Part shown: positions 1-10,860 of the stretch, piece after piece | Layout: each line of letters begins with the position of its first letter | Position numbering within the stretch: position 1 is the first letter of the stretch | NCBI GenBank assembly: GCA_019155185.1 | Contig: CM032807.1 | Location: 490,001-554,000, forward strand | Direction of reading: 5' to 3' | From: Beaufortia kweichowensis | Taxonomy: Eukaryota; Chordata; Actinopteri; Cypriniformes; Gastromyzontidae | Length of the DNA stretch: 64,000 nt | The notes under the pieces: generated by a model | The model's input: only the letters and a program-made list of their open reading frames with translations | Told to the model about the DNA's origin: nothing | Databases searched by the model: none | Program-made: the position numbers and the translations under genes

Positions 1-7
1 ACACACA

Positions 8-86
<79 letters not shown>

Positions 87-109
87 AGACACACACACAC
101 ACACACACA

Positions 110-158
<49 letters not shown>

Positions 159-409
159 ACAGACACACACACACACAGACACACAGACACACACACACAC
201 ACACACACAGACACACACACACACACACAGACAGACACACACACACACACACACACAGACACACACACACAGACACAGACACACACACAGACACAGACAC
301 ACACAGACACACACACACACACAGACACACACACAGACACACACACACACACACACACAGACACACACACACACACACACACACAGACACACAGACACAC
401 ACACACAGA

Positions 410-447
<38 letters not shown>

Positions 448-535
448 CACATTAATACACACACAACACACACACACACACAGACACACACACACAAGAC
501 AAACATCACACATACAGACACCACACACACACAAC
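1..535. repeat. (CA)n microsatellite with CAGA interruptions
   Basis: About 0.5 kb of nearly pure (CA)n, broken at irregular intervals by CAGA units and decaying into imperfect ACACA/AACACA sequence after about 440. The array runs off the left edge of the window, so its true length is unknown. Confidence 0.97.
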
Positions 536-2019
536 ATCACACAAAGAATTAATCACAGGTATAATAGCAAAAGATTGTGTATAGATTGTGTATGAAGACA
601 CTGAACTGCAGTAAATGTAATAAACGAGTTATTCTGAAAAGACAAATCTATACATTAGCAAACACCAAGCGAAACAAACTATAAAGAAATGTTGAAAATC
701 AACTCAGTTTATCACAATCATAAGAGATTTCACTCACAAAACACACACCTGGATATAACGGAGAGCTCGTGCAGCATAAGCGCGCTCACGATGCGCGTGA
801 ATGTGAAGCGACTCTTTACTGAGTCACAACTCCCGAATCAATCTAAGGCGATTCGTCCTCACACATATTTAGATATTAACAGATTAACGCGAATAATTCT
901 GTTCTAGTAAATGTGATTATTTTTTACATTTTTAAAGTTTCTCTTTCCTCTCTGTAAAGCTACAATGCAAAACTGTCAAAGCGCTATAAACTGAACAAAA
1001 CTCTCTTCATTAAAGCATCAAAAAACATATTGTATGTTGTGTAATGATGCAATGAATGTAAAGTTTCACATAGCGTTATTATTACCTCGAAAACTACAAT
1101 TCACACAACACAGAATTTATAAGTTGTACTGTGTTTTCTGTACTACAAATGACCACAATGAACAAAACGAGTCAAGAGTCGTTCGTTCAATTGATTCATT
1201 TGAAAGAGTCGAATGAAGAAAGGCAGACCCCACGAGTAAAAGAGGGCTGTGCTGTAACTTAACCCTTTCTTTCCCATACACCCAACAATTCAAGACAATA
1301 AACACTCATATTTCTATTAAAGCTTTTGAGGTTTGACAGGCATATATATATATACCATAATTTAATTTTGTAACACCTTTACCACAGATAACTTGATGTT
1401 AACCATCAACGAGATTAACATGTTACTTGTTAAATTACTGATAAAAACACTTATTACTGCTGTCTTCAGAATTGTCACATTCATAACAGTTCATATTCCT
1501 CATAAATGAACACATGAACATTAAAATAAAATAACTATTTGATGTTCTTTTAAGAGTCATCTGTTCTTCATTTGTTGGGTATTTTTGCTTCTGGCTTGTG
1601 GTTTTTAATTCACAGAAATCCTACAAAGTATGTTTCCTCTCATAAACGTGTGTTCTTTTTCATCAAATCATATCACATGAATATCTTCATTTGTTAAAAT
1701 ACATAACTCGTGTATAAGAGTGATATTTTTCTGATGTCTGGACTCAATCAACAGGACTTTAGTCAAATATAAACAGATCAATTATTTGTCAGAATATATT
1801 GATAATACATATATTATGTTAGAATTTGTATTTTAAGTTTTGACTGAAAATATCAAATCTGTAACACCGAAATTACTCGCATCACTTTCATATCAAGAAC
1901 AGAGACGCTTGTTTGTAATTCTGGTCACAGAGGTTTAATGATGTAGTGAATGATAATTACATAAAAACACAAGACAAAACAAATAACAGAGCGATTAAAT
2001 GAACTGATGTTTGTGTTTG
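536..2019. other. Intergenic DNA 3' of eef1d
   Basis: No supported gene. The stretch is AT-rich, has only short chance reading frames, and contains one copy of a dispersed repeat (about 1465-1860). An ATTAAA polyadenylation hexamer on the minus strand (TTTAAT at 1934-1939) lies about 80 bases past the eef1d stop and could end that transcript. Confidence 0.7.
1465..1860 (+). repeat. Dispersed repeat family, copy A
   Basis: Shares long blocks with four other places in the window (about 10245-10600 minus, 34955-35375 plus, 38915-39065 minus, 45920-46100 plus). Shared landmarks in order are CACATTCATAACAG, CTCATAAATGAA, CTTCATTTGTTGGGTA, AATCCTACAAAGTATG, AACTCGTGTATA and CAACAGGACTTTAGTC. No coding capacity is visible, so this is probably a non-autonomous interspersed repeat. 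I cannot assign it to a named family. Confidence 0.75.
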
Positions 2020-3759
2020 TTAGATCTTGTTGAAAGCCGCAACATCAACACTCTGAACCTGTCATGAGAAAGACACAAACAAACACATCAGATTACAATA
2101 TCGTAAAGATACGGGTCACGTCTACACAGAAACTTTACTCACGTAGTCCTCAAACTTAGTGATTTCCTCCTCGAGGAAGTCTGTGCCGACTTTATCATCC
2201 TCTACGACACAGTTGATCTGGAGTTTCTTGATGCCGTAACCAACAGGAACGAGTTTAGACGCTCCCCACAGCAACCCGTCGACCTGCACCGACCGCACGC
2301 ACTCCTCCAGCTTTGACATGTCCGTCTCATCATCCCACTGCCAATGAGAAAAACAAATTCAAAAGTTAATCTGTCAGAAGGCGGGTCACATGACATCATC
2401 ACTGCAGATACATACGGGCTTGACGTCCAATAGGATGGAGGATTTAGCGATGAGGGTGGGTTTTTTGGCCTTCTTCGCTGCGTATTCCTGTAGTCGCTGT
2501 TCTTTCAGTCTCTCGGCCTCTTCGTCCACCTCTTCATCACTGCCAAACAGATCAATGTCATCATCATCATCATCATCCTCTTTCACTGGAGCAGAGACGG
2601 GTTTATGAGCAGCAGCGGTTCCGTTGACGGCAGGTGTTGTGTGTCTCTTCTCCAGCGCTGACACGCGGTTCTCCATTTTACTGAGAGCAGATCGCAGATC
2701 CTCCACAACTGATACACAGAGAAAAACAACTCCAGTTATATTTCAAGATATAAATATCTCATATACTTTAAACTTAAAATATATCTAACAGAAAATTAAA
2801 ACTATTTCTACATTTACATTATGGATAAAATACTATAATGGAGTAACAAGGATAGAGATATTAGACCGTGCTCTTTACAGAACATAATTCAGAAACAAAT
2901 GTTGGTTTGTATGTTTAATGTCAGTATATGAGACATATGTTTAATTTCTTTTGATCACAATGTGAAAATGATATATTGGTAAATTGGTAACTAATCTATT
3001 ACACAGAATCTCTCAAACACACAAACCTTTGTTTAGAGTCTGGTTCTCTAGTTCTAAAGTCTTCATGCGCGATGCCAGTTCTCCATAATCTGCGGCGCTT
3101 GGACCTCCGCTCTAAACACACACATTTCCCATCAGCACCAGAACTAACACTAACAGATCACTTCAGCACACAACACACATGAGCTGTGATTCATGAGAAC
3201 ATGCAAAGAGAAAACTGCACATGCAAAACATTTATTGTCAAACATCACAAACCAGACAGCAGAAGTGCAACAAGATCATCAACAAACAAAAGAGCTCAAG
3301 TAGCATCTACACACTCATTTGTGCATGCATCATCCTTCATCAATGTCCTAAATACTGTCTCATGCATGACACATGCTGGTCCCGTGTGTCATTACACACA
3401 CACACTTACAGGAGAGGAGCTGTGGGAGGGGTTTGATATTTTATGGGAGGAGCCTCTAGCTGGCTGCAAGCTTGTCTTCAGCTGTTTTCAGGAAAGAGCG
3501 CGTGAAGGTGGAGAAACAGTGAGGAAGAGAATGAAGGTGACATGCCAAGCAGCTGTCTTCTAAAACCTAGTGAGCTTTAGAGTTAAAACATTTCTATTGT
3601 GCACGTGTACCGGCCGGATGGGCAGCGGTGTATGTAGACAGAGAGGAGAGAGAGAGAGAGAGTGAGAGAGAGAGACAGAGAGAGTGAGAGAGAGAGACAG
3701 AGAGAGTGAGAGAGAGAGACAGAGACAGAGAGAGAGAGAGAGTGAGAGAGAGAGGAGGA

Positions 3760-3856
<97 letters not shown>

Positions 3857-3861
3857 GACAC

Positions 3862-3937
<76 letters not shown>

Positions 3938-3951
3938 AGAGAGAGAGTGAG

Positions 3952-3991
<40 letters not shown>

Positions 3992-4065
3992 AGACAGAGA
4001 GAGACACAGAGAGAGAGAGAGAGAGTGAGACTGAGAGAGAGAGTGAGACTGAGAGAGAGAGTGAG

Positions 4066-4145
<80 letters not shown>

Positions 4146-4637
4146 GCCGCTGTCTTCTAAAACCTAGTGAGCTTTAGGGTTTAAACATTTCTATTGTGTG
4201 CATGTGTACCGGCCGGATGGGCAGCGGTGTATGTGGGCAGTAGACAGCTCACTAGATTTTAAAGTCTAAGTGAATCAGTTTAAGTCTTTAAGGTTTGACT
4301 CACCCCAGCAAGAGATTTCTGGATGTTTTCTCGTGCCCTAGCGATGTCCTGAAGAATACTGTTAGCTCCAGTGTCCTGAGACCAGACATGGTTTATTTGT
4401 AATTCTTTTCAACTTTAATTGCATTGTGGGATTGCAGTATTTCACATACTGTACTGTATGTGGCATATTTGGGCAAATCACCGGTATACTGTAAGAATTA
4501 AGCATGTTCACTGTATGTTTTACCTGTTTGGAGTGCGTCGGTCCATTGACTCTCTCATAAAACTGACGTTCAGCCTCATCGTAACGTGTCTTGTCAAACC
4601 AGATCCTCTCCTGTGCTAAACAATCCACCGCAGACAT
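2020..4637 (-). CDS. eef1d: Eukaryotic translation elongation factor 1 delta (eEF1B-delta), canonical isoform
   Basis: Guanine-nucleotide exchange subunit of the eEF1B complex, which recharges eEF1A with GTP during translation. Six coding exons on the minus strand: 4524-4637 (ATG at 4635-4637), 4304-4375, 3027-3111, 2416-2708, 2143-2337 and 2020-2058 (stop TAA at 2020-2022). All junctions are GT-AG and in phase, giving 265 residues (human is about 281). The N-terminal exon carries the IWFDKTRYDEAERQFYE motif. Exons 2-4 give the leucine-zipper region (AGSGGPSAADYGELASRM). An acidic stretch ends in DIDLFGSDEE, a family casein-kinase-2 landmark. The last exons encode the catalytic GEF domain (SKLVPVGYGIKKLQI, VVEDDKVGTDFLEEEITKFE) and end in VDVAAFNKI. 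The second intron from the 3' side of the zipper (3112-4303) holds a 0.5 kb GA array between duplicated flanks. Identity is secure. Confidence 0.97.
3550..3642. repeat. Left copy of ~90-bp duplication flanking the GA array
   Basis: The sequence from GCTGTCTTCTAAAACCTAG to GGGCAGCGGTGTATGT recurs almost unchanged at 4147-4237. Both copies contain GTACCGGCCGGATGGGCAGC. They sit on either side of the (GA)n array in an eef1d intron, in direct orientation. Confidence 0.9.
3643..4146. repeat. (GA)n microsatellite in eef1d intron
   Basis: About 0.5 kb of (GA)n with scattered GTGAGA, CAGAGA and ACTGAGA variants. In the eef1d pre-mRNA (minus strand) this is a very long CU tract. Apparent Ser-Leu or Arg-Glu reading frames through it are artefacts of the dinucleotide repeat. 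Confidence 0.97.
4147..4242. repeat. Right copy of ~90-bp duplication flanking the GA array
   Basis: Near-identical direct repeat of 3550-3642, differing by a few substitutions and small insertions (for example TTAGGGTTTAAAC for TTAGAGTTAAAAC). It ends close to a second CAGTAGACAGCTC stretch. It probably arose by local duplication or unequal exchange around the GA tract. Confidence 0.9.
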
Positions 4638-5112
4638 CCTGCAAAAACACACAAACTTAAATCTGATACCTAATAAATCTATATCTGTAAAAACCATGAT
4701 GTGTGACTTTCTACATCCTTGATGAGAATGATGAGATGATGTTTGGGTGCAGAACAGTGTTGAGGGAGTGAGATGAGAAACATCAATACTGTATTACTCC
4801 CAAACACTGATGTGCAGCCATGATCTGTCTTAATGCAACCATAACATCAACACAATGACAACAAAAAAAGAAAATCTACAGAACAAAATAAATGCAATGA
4901 ATTCAGACAAATGAACCGCAATGAAAAAGATAAACAAAGATGAAGTTGAAGTGTTCAAAGATAAAAGCAATGAATAAAACAACATGAGATAAAGATGAAG
5001 AAGAGCAGAACTAAATAAGTTGGATATGTAAATGCAATTGTAAGAGAAGACAATGTTACTACATGAACTGAAGTTGTGTGGATAAAGTGGGTGTGTTTTT
5101 CTCGACTCATAC

Positions 5113-5942
5113 TTCTTGCGAGACTGGCTAGAATGATTTCTAGACGTTTTGACGGTTCTGGATGTTGCTCCTTCGTAGAACCGAGTCTCCGCCTCCGTAT
5201 AGCAACCACGATCTAGCCACACCCTTTCACTGTCTGCATGCAGGAAATGATACGCCGCTCTTCCTTTACCGGTGATGACATCATTACAATTCCGCTGGTT
5301 GCAAACAATAGGCTTTGCTTTCTTGGCAATGGCACCGTTTCGTCGCTTGGAGTTGGATGGTTCTTTGTTGCTTTCGGTGTTACGACCGTACAGATTCTGA
5401 TAATAAGACGTTTCGGCTCTATCAAACAGTGGCTTTTGTAGCCACACTCCCATCAGAGATGATGACAGGCAAGGAAGGCCATTGATTGGTTTTGAAGCGG
5501 GTGTGGGCGGAGTCGGTGTTTGTGATTGATAGCCCTCATCGCAGGGAGACCGGACGGGGTCACTGCTGCGCTGCAGCGGGAGAGATCTCGGAGCGGTCAC
5601 AAAATGACTCTCAGCCTGGTCAAAGTTTGGTTTATTTACCCATACGGCCTGAACCACGTGATGACAAGCCTCTTGGTTTCCATGGTGACAGGTTTCTGGG
5701 TTTGGGGATGAGACGGAAGAGCTGGCAGGAGCCACGCTGCCGTTCTGACGCTCCAACAGCCGGATGTGGTACAAGCTTTCCGCTCGCTCGTACGCGACGC
5801 GGTCGAACCACACGCCGGCGCATTCGGACCGTAGACCCTGCAGGGCGGCTTTGGATAAACACACTCCACCTCCGGTACAACCCGGATCTTCAGACGAGCT
5901 CGACTGATTCAAAGCAGAATTCCGGGAGCTTCTGTGACGCAT
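5113..5942 (-). CDS. eef1d: eef1d long-isoform 5' coding exon (eEF1B-delta-L extension)
   Basis: One 830-base exon starting at ATG 5940-5942 and ending at a GTATGA donor. Its last codon is completed by the single G that precedes the canonical ATG in the exon ending at 4638, so the junction reads RKK-MSAVD in frame. The long form would be about 542 residues. In mammals the equivalent alternatively spliced extension makes the heat-shock-related, nuclear eEF1B-delta-L protein; that role is known for the family and only inferred here. Four copies of a W-x(2-5)-[YF]-x-x-AE motif appear with tryptophans at residues 45, 101, 167 and 242 (VWFDRVAYERAES, VWVNKPNFDQAES, VWLQKPLFDRAET, VWLDRGCYTEAET), echoing the canonical N-terminal motif. 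A TCHHGNQEACHHV block is another family landmark. A basic KRRNGAIAKKAK stretch could be a nuclear signal. Confidence 0.88.
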
Positions 5943-7323
5943 TTTCTTGTGTCCAGAAAGACAGAAGTAAAGGAGGATAAATAATCAAAGAAGAACAGGA
6001 GAGCGACAGCGAACTAGAGAATTAATAACAGACACATTGGTTAACATTAAAAGTGAGGCGTGTCATAATGAGTCATAACAGAGACGTCCAACATTATACA
6101 TTTTTAACATCAACTAAATCAAATTTTGGAGACCTGATTACAATTCTGTTGATGCTGCTAGTGGCCCAAAATCAACACGCTTCACCTTTAAAACAACAAC
6201 ACCATTAAAGACACAACACAACACATTCACACATAAACAATTAATGGTTGCATTATAATAAACATCCACAAAAGAACAAGAATGGAAATTAATGTATGCA
6301 CAATATAATTCAGTATGGATGAAACACACAAATCTAATCTAAACAACACAAACACATGAATCATGCTGATGACGGGAGACACTATGAGCTGAAACTCACC
6401 TTCAGTAACAAACACACAAATCAAGCAAACAAACAGTATGTAGTTTAACTCGTTCTTCTCATCCAGTCAAAGGCGAGCGAGAAACCAGAATGAACAATTA
6501 GAAACAAAAAGCTGCTGGTGGTTATAAGAACATTAATATTGAAGAAAATAAGAGAATGTGTCATGATAAAGCAATGCTTTCACATGGTAATATCAAAGCA
6601 CTTAATTATACATCGTCTTTACATCATATGTCAAGGAATATTGTGGTATTTTTATGAAGAAATGTCCAGAAACAACATGATAATGCCAAAACATCTACAG
6701 ACACCATTTTATTTTACATTAATATTTTTTTGTAAATATAATAATCTCTATATGACAAGCCTGCAAATCTTATGGATAACAATAAGCAGACATTGTTATC
6801 ATTTATTATACAGAGTAATTATTTATTATTTTGTTATTTAAAAAACTGTTTATCAAGCAATTGAAATGAATCAAATTAAGAAATTAAAACAAAGAAAAAC
6901 CAGGACAATAGACGCATCAGGCCTGTGACATCAGCGTATGATATCGCGAGAACGATAGAGAAACACACAAAGCTCTCGCGTTACTGTGATGTCATACACC
7001 GATGCATTTTCGCAGCGCCGCATGAAGTCAAACATACCAAATGGTTAAATGAAAATGCGTCATTACGCGTAATAATCTGTTCCACTTCCGCACATGCTTT
7101 AATCAAACTAAACACATATACTATGTTTAAACCCAAATTAGTTTAATCTTTAACATAATGATTATAATAATGTCAGCTGTGAGTCACATTCATTCATTTA
7201 TAGACAGACCGGTGGCTTCTGAAGACACACGGCATTCATTTAAATCACGTCATAATTCACCTGTCAGCACCTGCGCGGCTAATAAATGAAGATAACAGTT
7301 TGATATATCAGAGAGTTACTCAC
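5943..7323 (-). other. eef1d 5' intronic region
   Basis: AT-rich, non-coding sequence between the long-isoform exon and the upstream untranslated exon. No conserved reading frame, RNA gene or recognisable transposon was seen. Confidence 0.6.
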
Positions 7324-7440
7324 TTTAAGCGCTTTTGTTGGATTTCTATGAAGAGTTGCTGCTGGTCACCGCGAGCTCATGGAAGCAGAAGGAACGAGCA
7401 TGGCGCGAGCGAACCATTCACGCGCACAGGCGGGGGGGGT
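7324..7440 (-). promoter_or_regulatory. eef1d: Probable eef1d 5' untranslated exon and transcription start region
   Basis: A GC-rich segment ends (minus strand) in a consensus GTGAGT donor at 7318-7323. It contains a pyrimidine-rich CCTTCTGCTTCC run (revcomp of about 7381-7392), which could be the 5' terminal oligopyrimidine typical of translation-factor mRNAs. Just downstream is a four-codon upstream ORF (ATG at 7378-7380, stop at 7366-7368). Exon extent and start site are inferred; no transcript data are available here. Confidence 0.5.
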
Positions 7441-8124
7441 CCGCACATCAACACCGGCATAAACTAACACGGCTTACAGCAAAAGAACGTGTGAATGGTT
7501 TTATTACGATTTAACCGGCCTTATATGTGTGTAAATATAGACAAAGCAAATAAATATGCATTACAATGTGCTTGTGTTTCGTTTGAAATGAAACCCCTTT
7601 ACAACATGGTACATTCCAGCACGGCCTCACTGCTCGACGGCGCTTGGTGTGACGTCATCAAATGCTGAGATTGATTTTTATATTTAATATATTTTGTGTT
7701 TCGTGTTTACTTTTTAAACCTATTAACTTTGTATTTGATATGACATTTGTTATTCTGATTAATTAATAAATAACAAACTATTTTTATTTATAGTGTAAGA
7801 ATACATCTGGTCCCATTCTAAACACTTTCTCCTGTGAACTGATTTGGTTTCACAAATTCAATTGTTTTTAAGAACTACAGAAATAAAAGTACAGAATATT
7901 AAACATGTAAATCTGTGCAAACTTATTAACAGCCAACATGTCTTCACATGTTAATATTCATATTTATATTGTTCCATTAAGACCATTAAGTCAATTCTCA
8001 TTCCTGTCCAATTCATCATGTAAAACATATCAAGGCTTTGATGATGAATGTCAAGTAAACAATTTAAAGCCTCAATAGATACAATAACATCAGTTTCATT
8101 CAAATCCCTCAATATAATTTGGGT
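7441..8124. other. Intergenic DNA between eef1d and pycr3
   Basis: GC-rich next to the eef1d start (poly-G run at about 7431-7438), then AT-rich towards the pycr3 3' end. A TTTATT at 7783-7788 is a possible minus-strand AATAAA for pycr3. No gene was seen. Confidence 0.6.
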
Positions 8125-10860
8125 TTATTTTTCCCCAAGTTCTCTTGCTCTTTCAGCAGCCGCCTCCACGGCTCCCATGACGGCCGCTCTGATTCCTCCC
8201 TTCTCCAGCAGCGTGAAGCCCGTGTATGGTGGTTCCTCCAGGCGTACACACCTCACCCTTCAGCTGCGCTGGTAACTTCCCACTATCACGCAGTAACACA
8301 CCAGCTCCCTACCAGCAGCGTTTAGAGTTTATGAGCCATAACATCACACAAGTACTGTAACATTCAAATCCATGTAAACCTACCAGTATCGTCTGTGCTG
8401 CGATACGTTGAGCTAAAGCGCTCGGCATTCCCATTTTAACAGCTCCTTCTGCCAGAGCTTCAGCAAACACATACACCTGTAAGATGCCAAAAAAAGAAAT
8501 AATTTCTTTTCAAATTTTCTGTGCTTAATGAGTCATATAACACTTGTTATTGGAATCAGAGACTCTAAACTGTGTAAGAAAAAATGATGAAGTGTTATTG
8601 AAGTGTTGCAGTAACAAAGTACATGATGCACTTTGGGTTCAATGGAGTCAGAATGAACCCCGAACATCCTAAACTCAAACCTTTTATACAAATACATTAT
8701 ACTACCCTTAATGTAAATGAAGTCGCTCCTGTCGTAACATCCGTCATGTGTATGTTAATGAAGTCCTGACACACTATTGTCTGAGATGGTTCTCTGTGTC
8801 CCATTTTACAATTGGAGACCATTTGCTCAGGATGTGATCATGTGGTCTAGATCTAATAACATAACTGTTGACTCTCTTCATCTCTATGATAATTAAGCCA
8901 TTTAGGGAAATGAGCATGATCAAACATATAATATGCAGACTATAGATTCTTACAACTGTTTTGTAAATAATATGTGGCTGTTTAACATTAGTTTGTTTAG
9001 TGAATGTATTATTCACAGATCACTCACAAACGCAACACCACTGCCACTCAAGCCGGTGTGGGCGTCGATCCAGTGCTCAGGCCCCGCCTCCACCAATCCA
9101 CATGGGCTGAGGAGGTTCTTCAGTAAAGTCTCCTCCTTCTCTCCTGCGCGTGATCCTGACGTGAGGAGTAACGCTCCTTCCATCAGCACACAGGGAAGAT
9201 TTGGCATCATGCGAATCACACGGGTTTCAGCGGGCAACAGCTGTCAGAAACACAAACACAAGATACACAAATCAACTAGATGTGCACATTCCCTGTAGAC
9301 GACTCAAATCCTACAACATTATAACTGTCATGATGTCATATATGTAATAAACAGAATTGAATAAATAGCAGATGAATGCTGACCCTCTCAAGTGTTGCTA
9401 TAGTGACTCCGGCTGCCATGGAAACGATGATGTGTTGCTGAGTGATACGGTGTGAGATTCCATTCAGGACATTTGGAATGAGATGAGGTTTAACAGCGAG
9501 GAAAATCACAGCGGACTTCTGTACAACCTCTTCATTGTCTTGAGTTATAGCAACACCTCTCTCCTGTTTAAACATATCTGCTGATGTTAACACAATCTGT
9601 CACTGTACAACAGAAATAAACACATCCGTGCATTCATTACAATTACATTTACACATTTGACGGGTGACTTACAGTGTGTTAAACAATAAATGACCTACAA
9701 CTGTTAAGATGACTTCATTCAAAAACATTTAGCTCAGTATTACAAATGCCCTGAGACTACTGTCCACATATGTATCTCAGCTATGTAGAAACAGATATGT
9801 GATCCTCATACGTTGTTTTGTTTGTTTTCACTTGTTTTTGTTGCAAAATTTGCTCTGAACTTGAATGTTTAAATCTCACATTTTGTGTAATTAGAATAAA
9901 GCAGTAAGTTCCTAAAAGAAACACATTAATAACTTATTGAAATGTAAATGTGTGCACACACCTGAAAGCGTGGAAGATTGTTCATGGATGGAGCGCTAAC
10001 AATCATGTTACTGGCTGAAACTTTCCCTACAACACAACAACAACATGAACAACAACATGAACAACACACAACACACATGAACAACATACAACACACAACA
10101 ACACACATGAACAACACACAACACACATGAACAACACACAACACACATGAACAACAACAACATGAACAACAATAAATGGCACTTCAGACTGTATAATAAC
10201 ACGAGTTACATCTATTTAAAAAAAATAAAAATATACATGTGATATGAATATGATAAAAACACATGTTTCTGAGTGTCAACATACTTTGTAGGATTTCTAT
10301 GAATTAAAATACACAAATCAGAAGCAATAATACATAACAAATGAAGAAGAGATGACTTTTCAGAGAACATCAAATAGTTATTTTATTTTAATTTTTCATG
10401 TGTTCATTTATGAGGAATATGAACTGTTATGAATGTGAAAACAGCACTTTATCTGGCCATGAAAATCATGATTTAAACAGAAACAAATGCTTTATAAACT
10501 CACATGAGGATTTAAACCATCTGAACTATCAGTCTGATGAAAACCTTGATTTTATCATGGTAAGATTGATCCATATCTTAAATATAAATGAGTAGAAAGT
10601 CAATTTAAACAGTAGTATTTGACAGACAGAAGTGTACCGGATGTGATGATGCTCTGAGATATTCCAAACGCCATATTTCCAGCACCAATAAATCCAATCT
10701 TCATCTGTGATATCACATCATCATTCACACCCTGAAGACAAAATAAACACATACAGACATTTCTGCACAACATATGTTAAACTTCTGTAATGATTTTATT
10801 AAAACACACTCTTACATCTTTATCAATGTGTGAATCATTGCTCTGCGGCGATGACGTCAT
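8125..10860 (-). CDS. pycr3: Pyrroline-5-carboxylate reductase 3 (with one apparent frameshift)
   Basis: Catalyses the NAD(P)H-dependent last step of proline synthesis, in mammals the cytosolic, ornithine-linked route. Coding exons: 10816-10860 (ATG at 10858-10860), 10638-10731, 9962-10026, 9384-9563, 9028-9240, 8384-8476 and 8125-8308 (stop TAA at 8125-8127). The N terminus has the Rossmann dinucleotide motif GFIGAGNM. Next come LAVKPHLIPNVL, RMMPNLPCVLMEGA, the conserved HTGLSGSGVAFVYVFAEAL substrate loop, and KMGMPSALAQRIAAQTILGAG. The last exon holds CTPGGTTIHGLH and then, one base out of frame, LLEKGGIRAAV and ERARELGEK. The exon is 184 bases where phase requires 183, so one extra base lies within 8209-8212. 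Repaired length would be about 290 residues. A palindromic CRE-like TGACGTCA (10852-10859) overlaps the start codon. Gene order eef1d-pycr3-gfus matches human 8q24.3. Confidence 0.94.
10027..10170. repeat. ACAACACACATGAACA minisatellite in pycr3 intron
   Basis: Short tandem array of ACAACATGAACA and ACAACACACATGAACA units directly upstream, in transcript sense, of a pycr3 exon whose acceptor is at 10027-10028. The array therefore replaces the usual polypyrimidine-rich intron end with a GTTGT-rich one. Confidence 0.85.
10245..10600 (-). repeat. Dispersed repeat family, copy B
   Basis: Reverse-oriented copy of the repeat at about 1465-1860 and 34955-35375, lying in pycr3 intron sequence. It includes CATACTTTGTAGGATTTCTA, AGTTATTTTATTTTAATTTT and TTCATTTATGAGGAATATGA. 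The 65-codon reading frame here is chance. Confidence 0.75.

Noticed and set aside
3560..4177. Long Ser-Leu and Arg-Glu reading frames on both strands
   Set aside because: They are translations of the (GA)n array. The same applies to 19458-19999, 42568-43215 and 59648-60340.
4830..5112. Continuation of the eef1d long-exon frame past the donor
   Set aside because: Sequence becomes AT-rich and loses family similarity after the GTATGA donor at 5112; it would only be used on intron retention.
5486..5980. 164-codon plus-strand frame
   Set aside because: Antisense shadow of the eef1d long-isoform exon.
10398..10595. 65-codon plus-strand frame
   Set aside because: Lies inside a dispersed repeat copy and is not conserved in the other copies.
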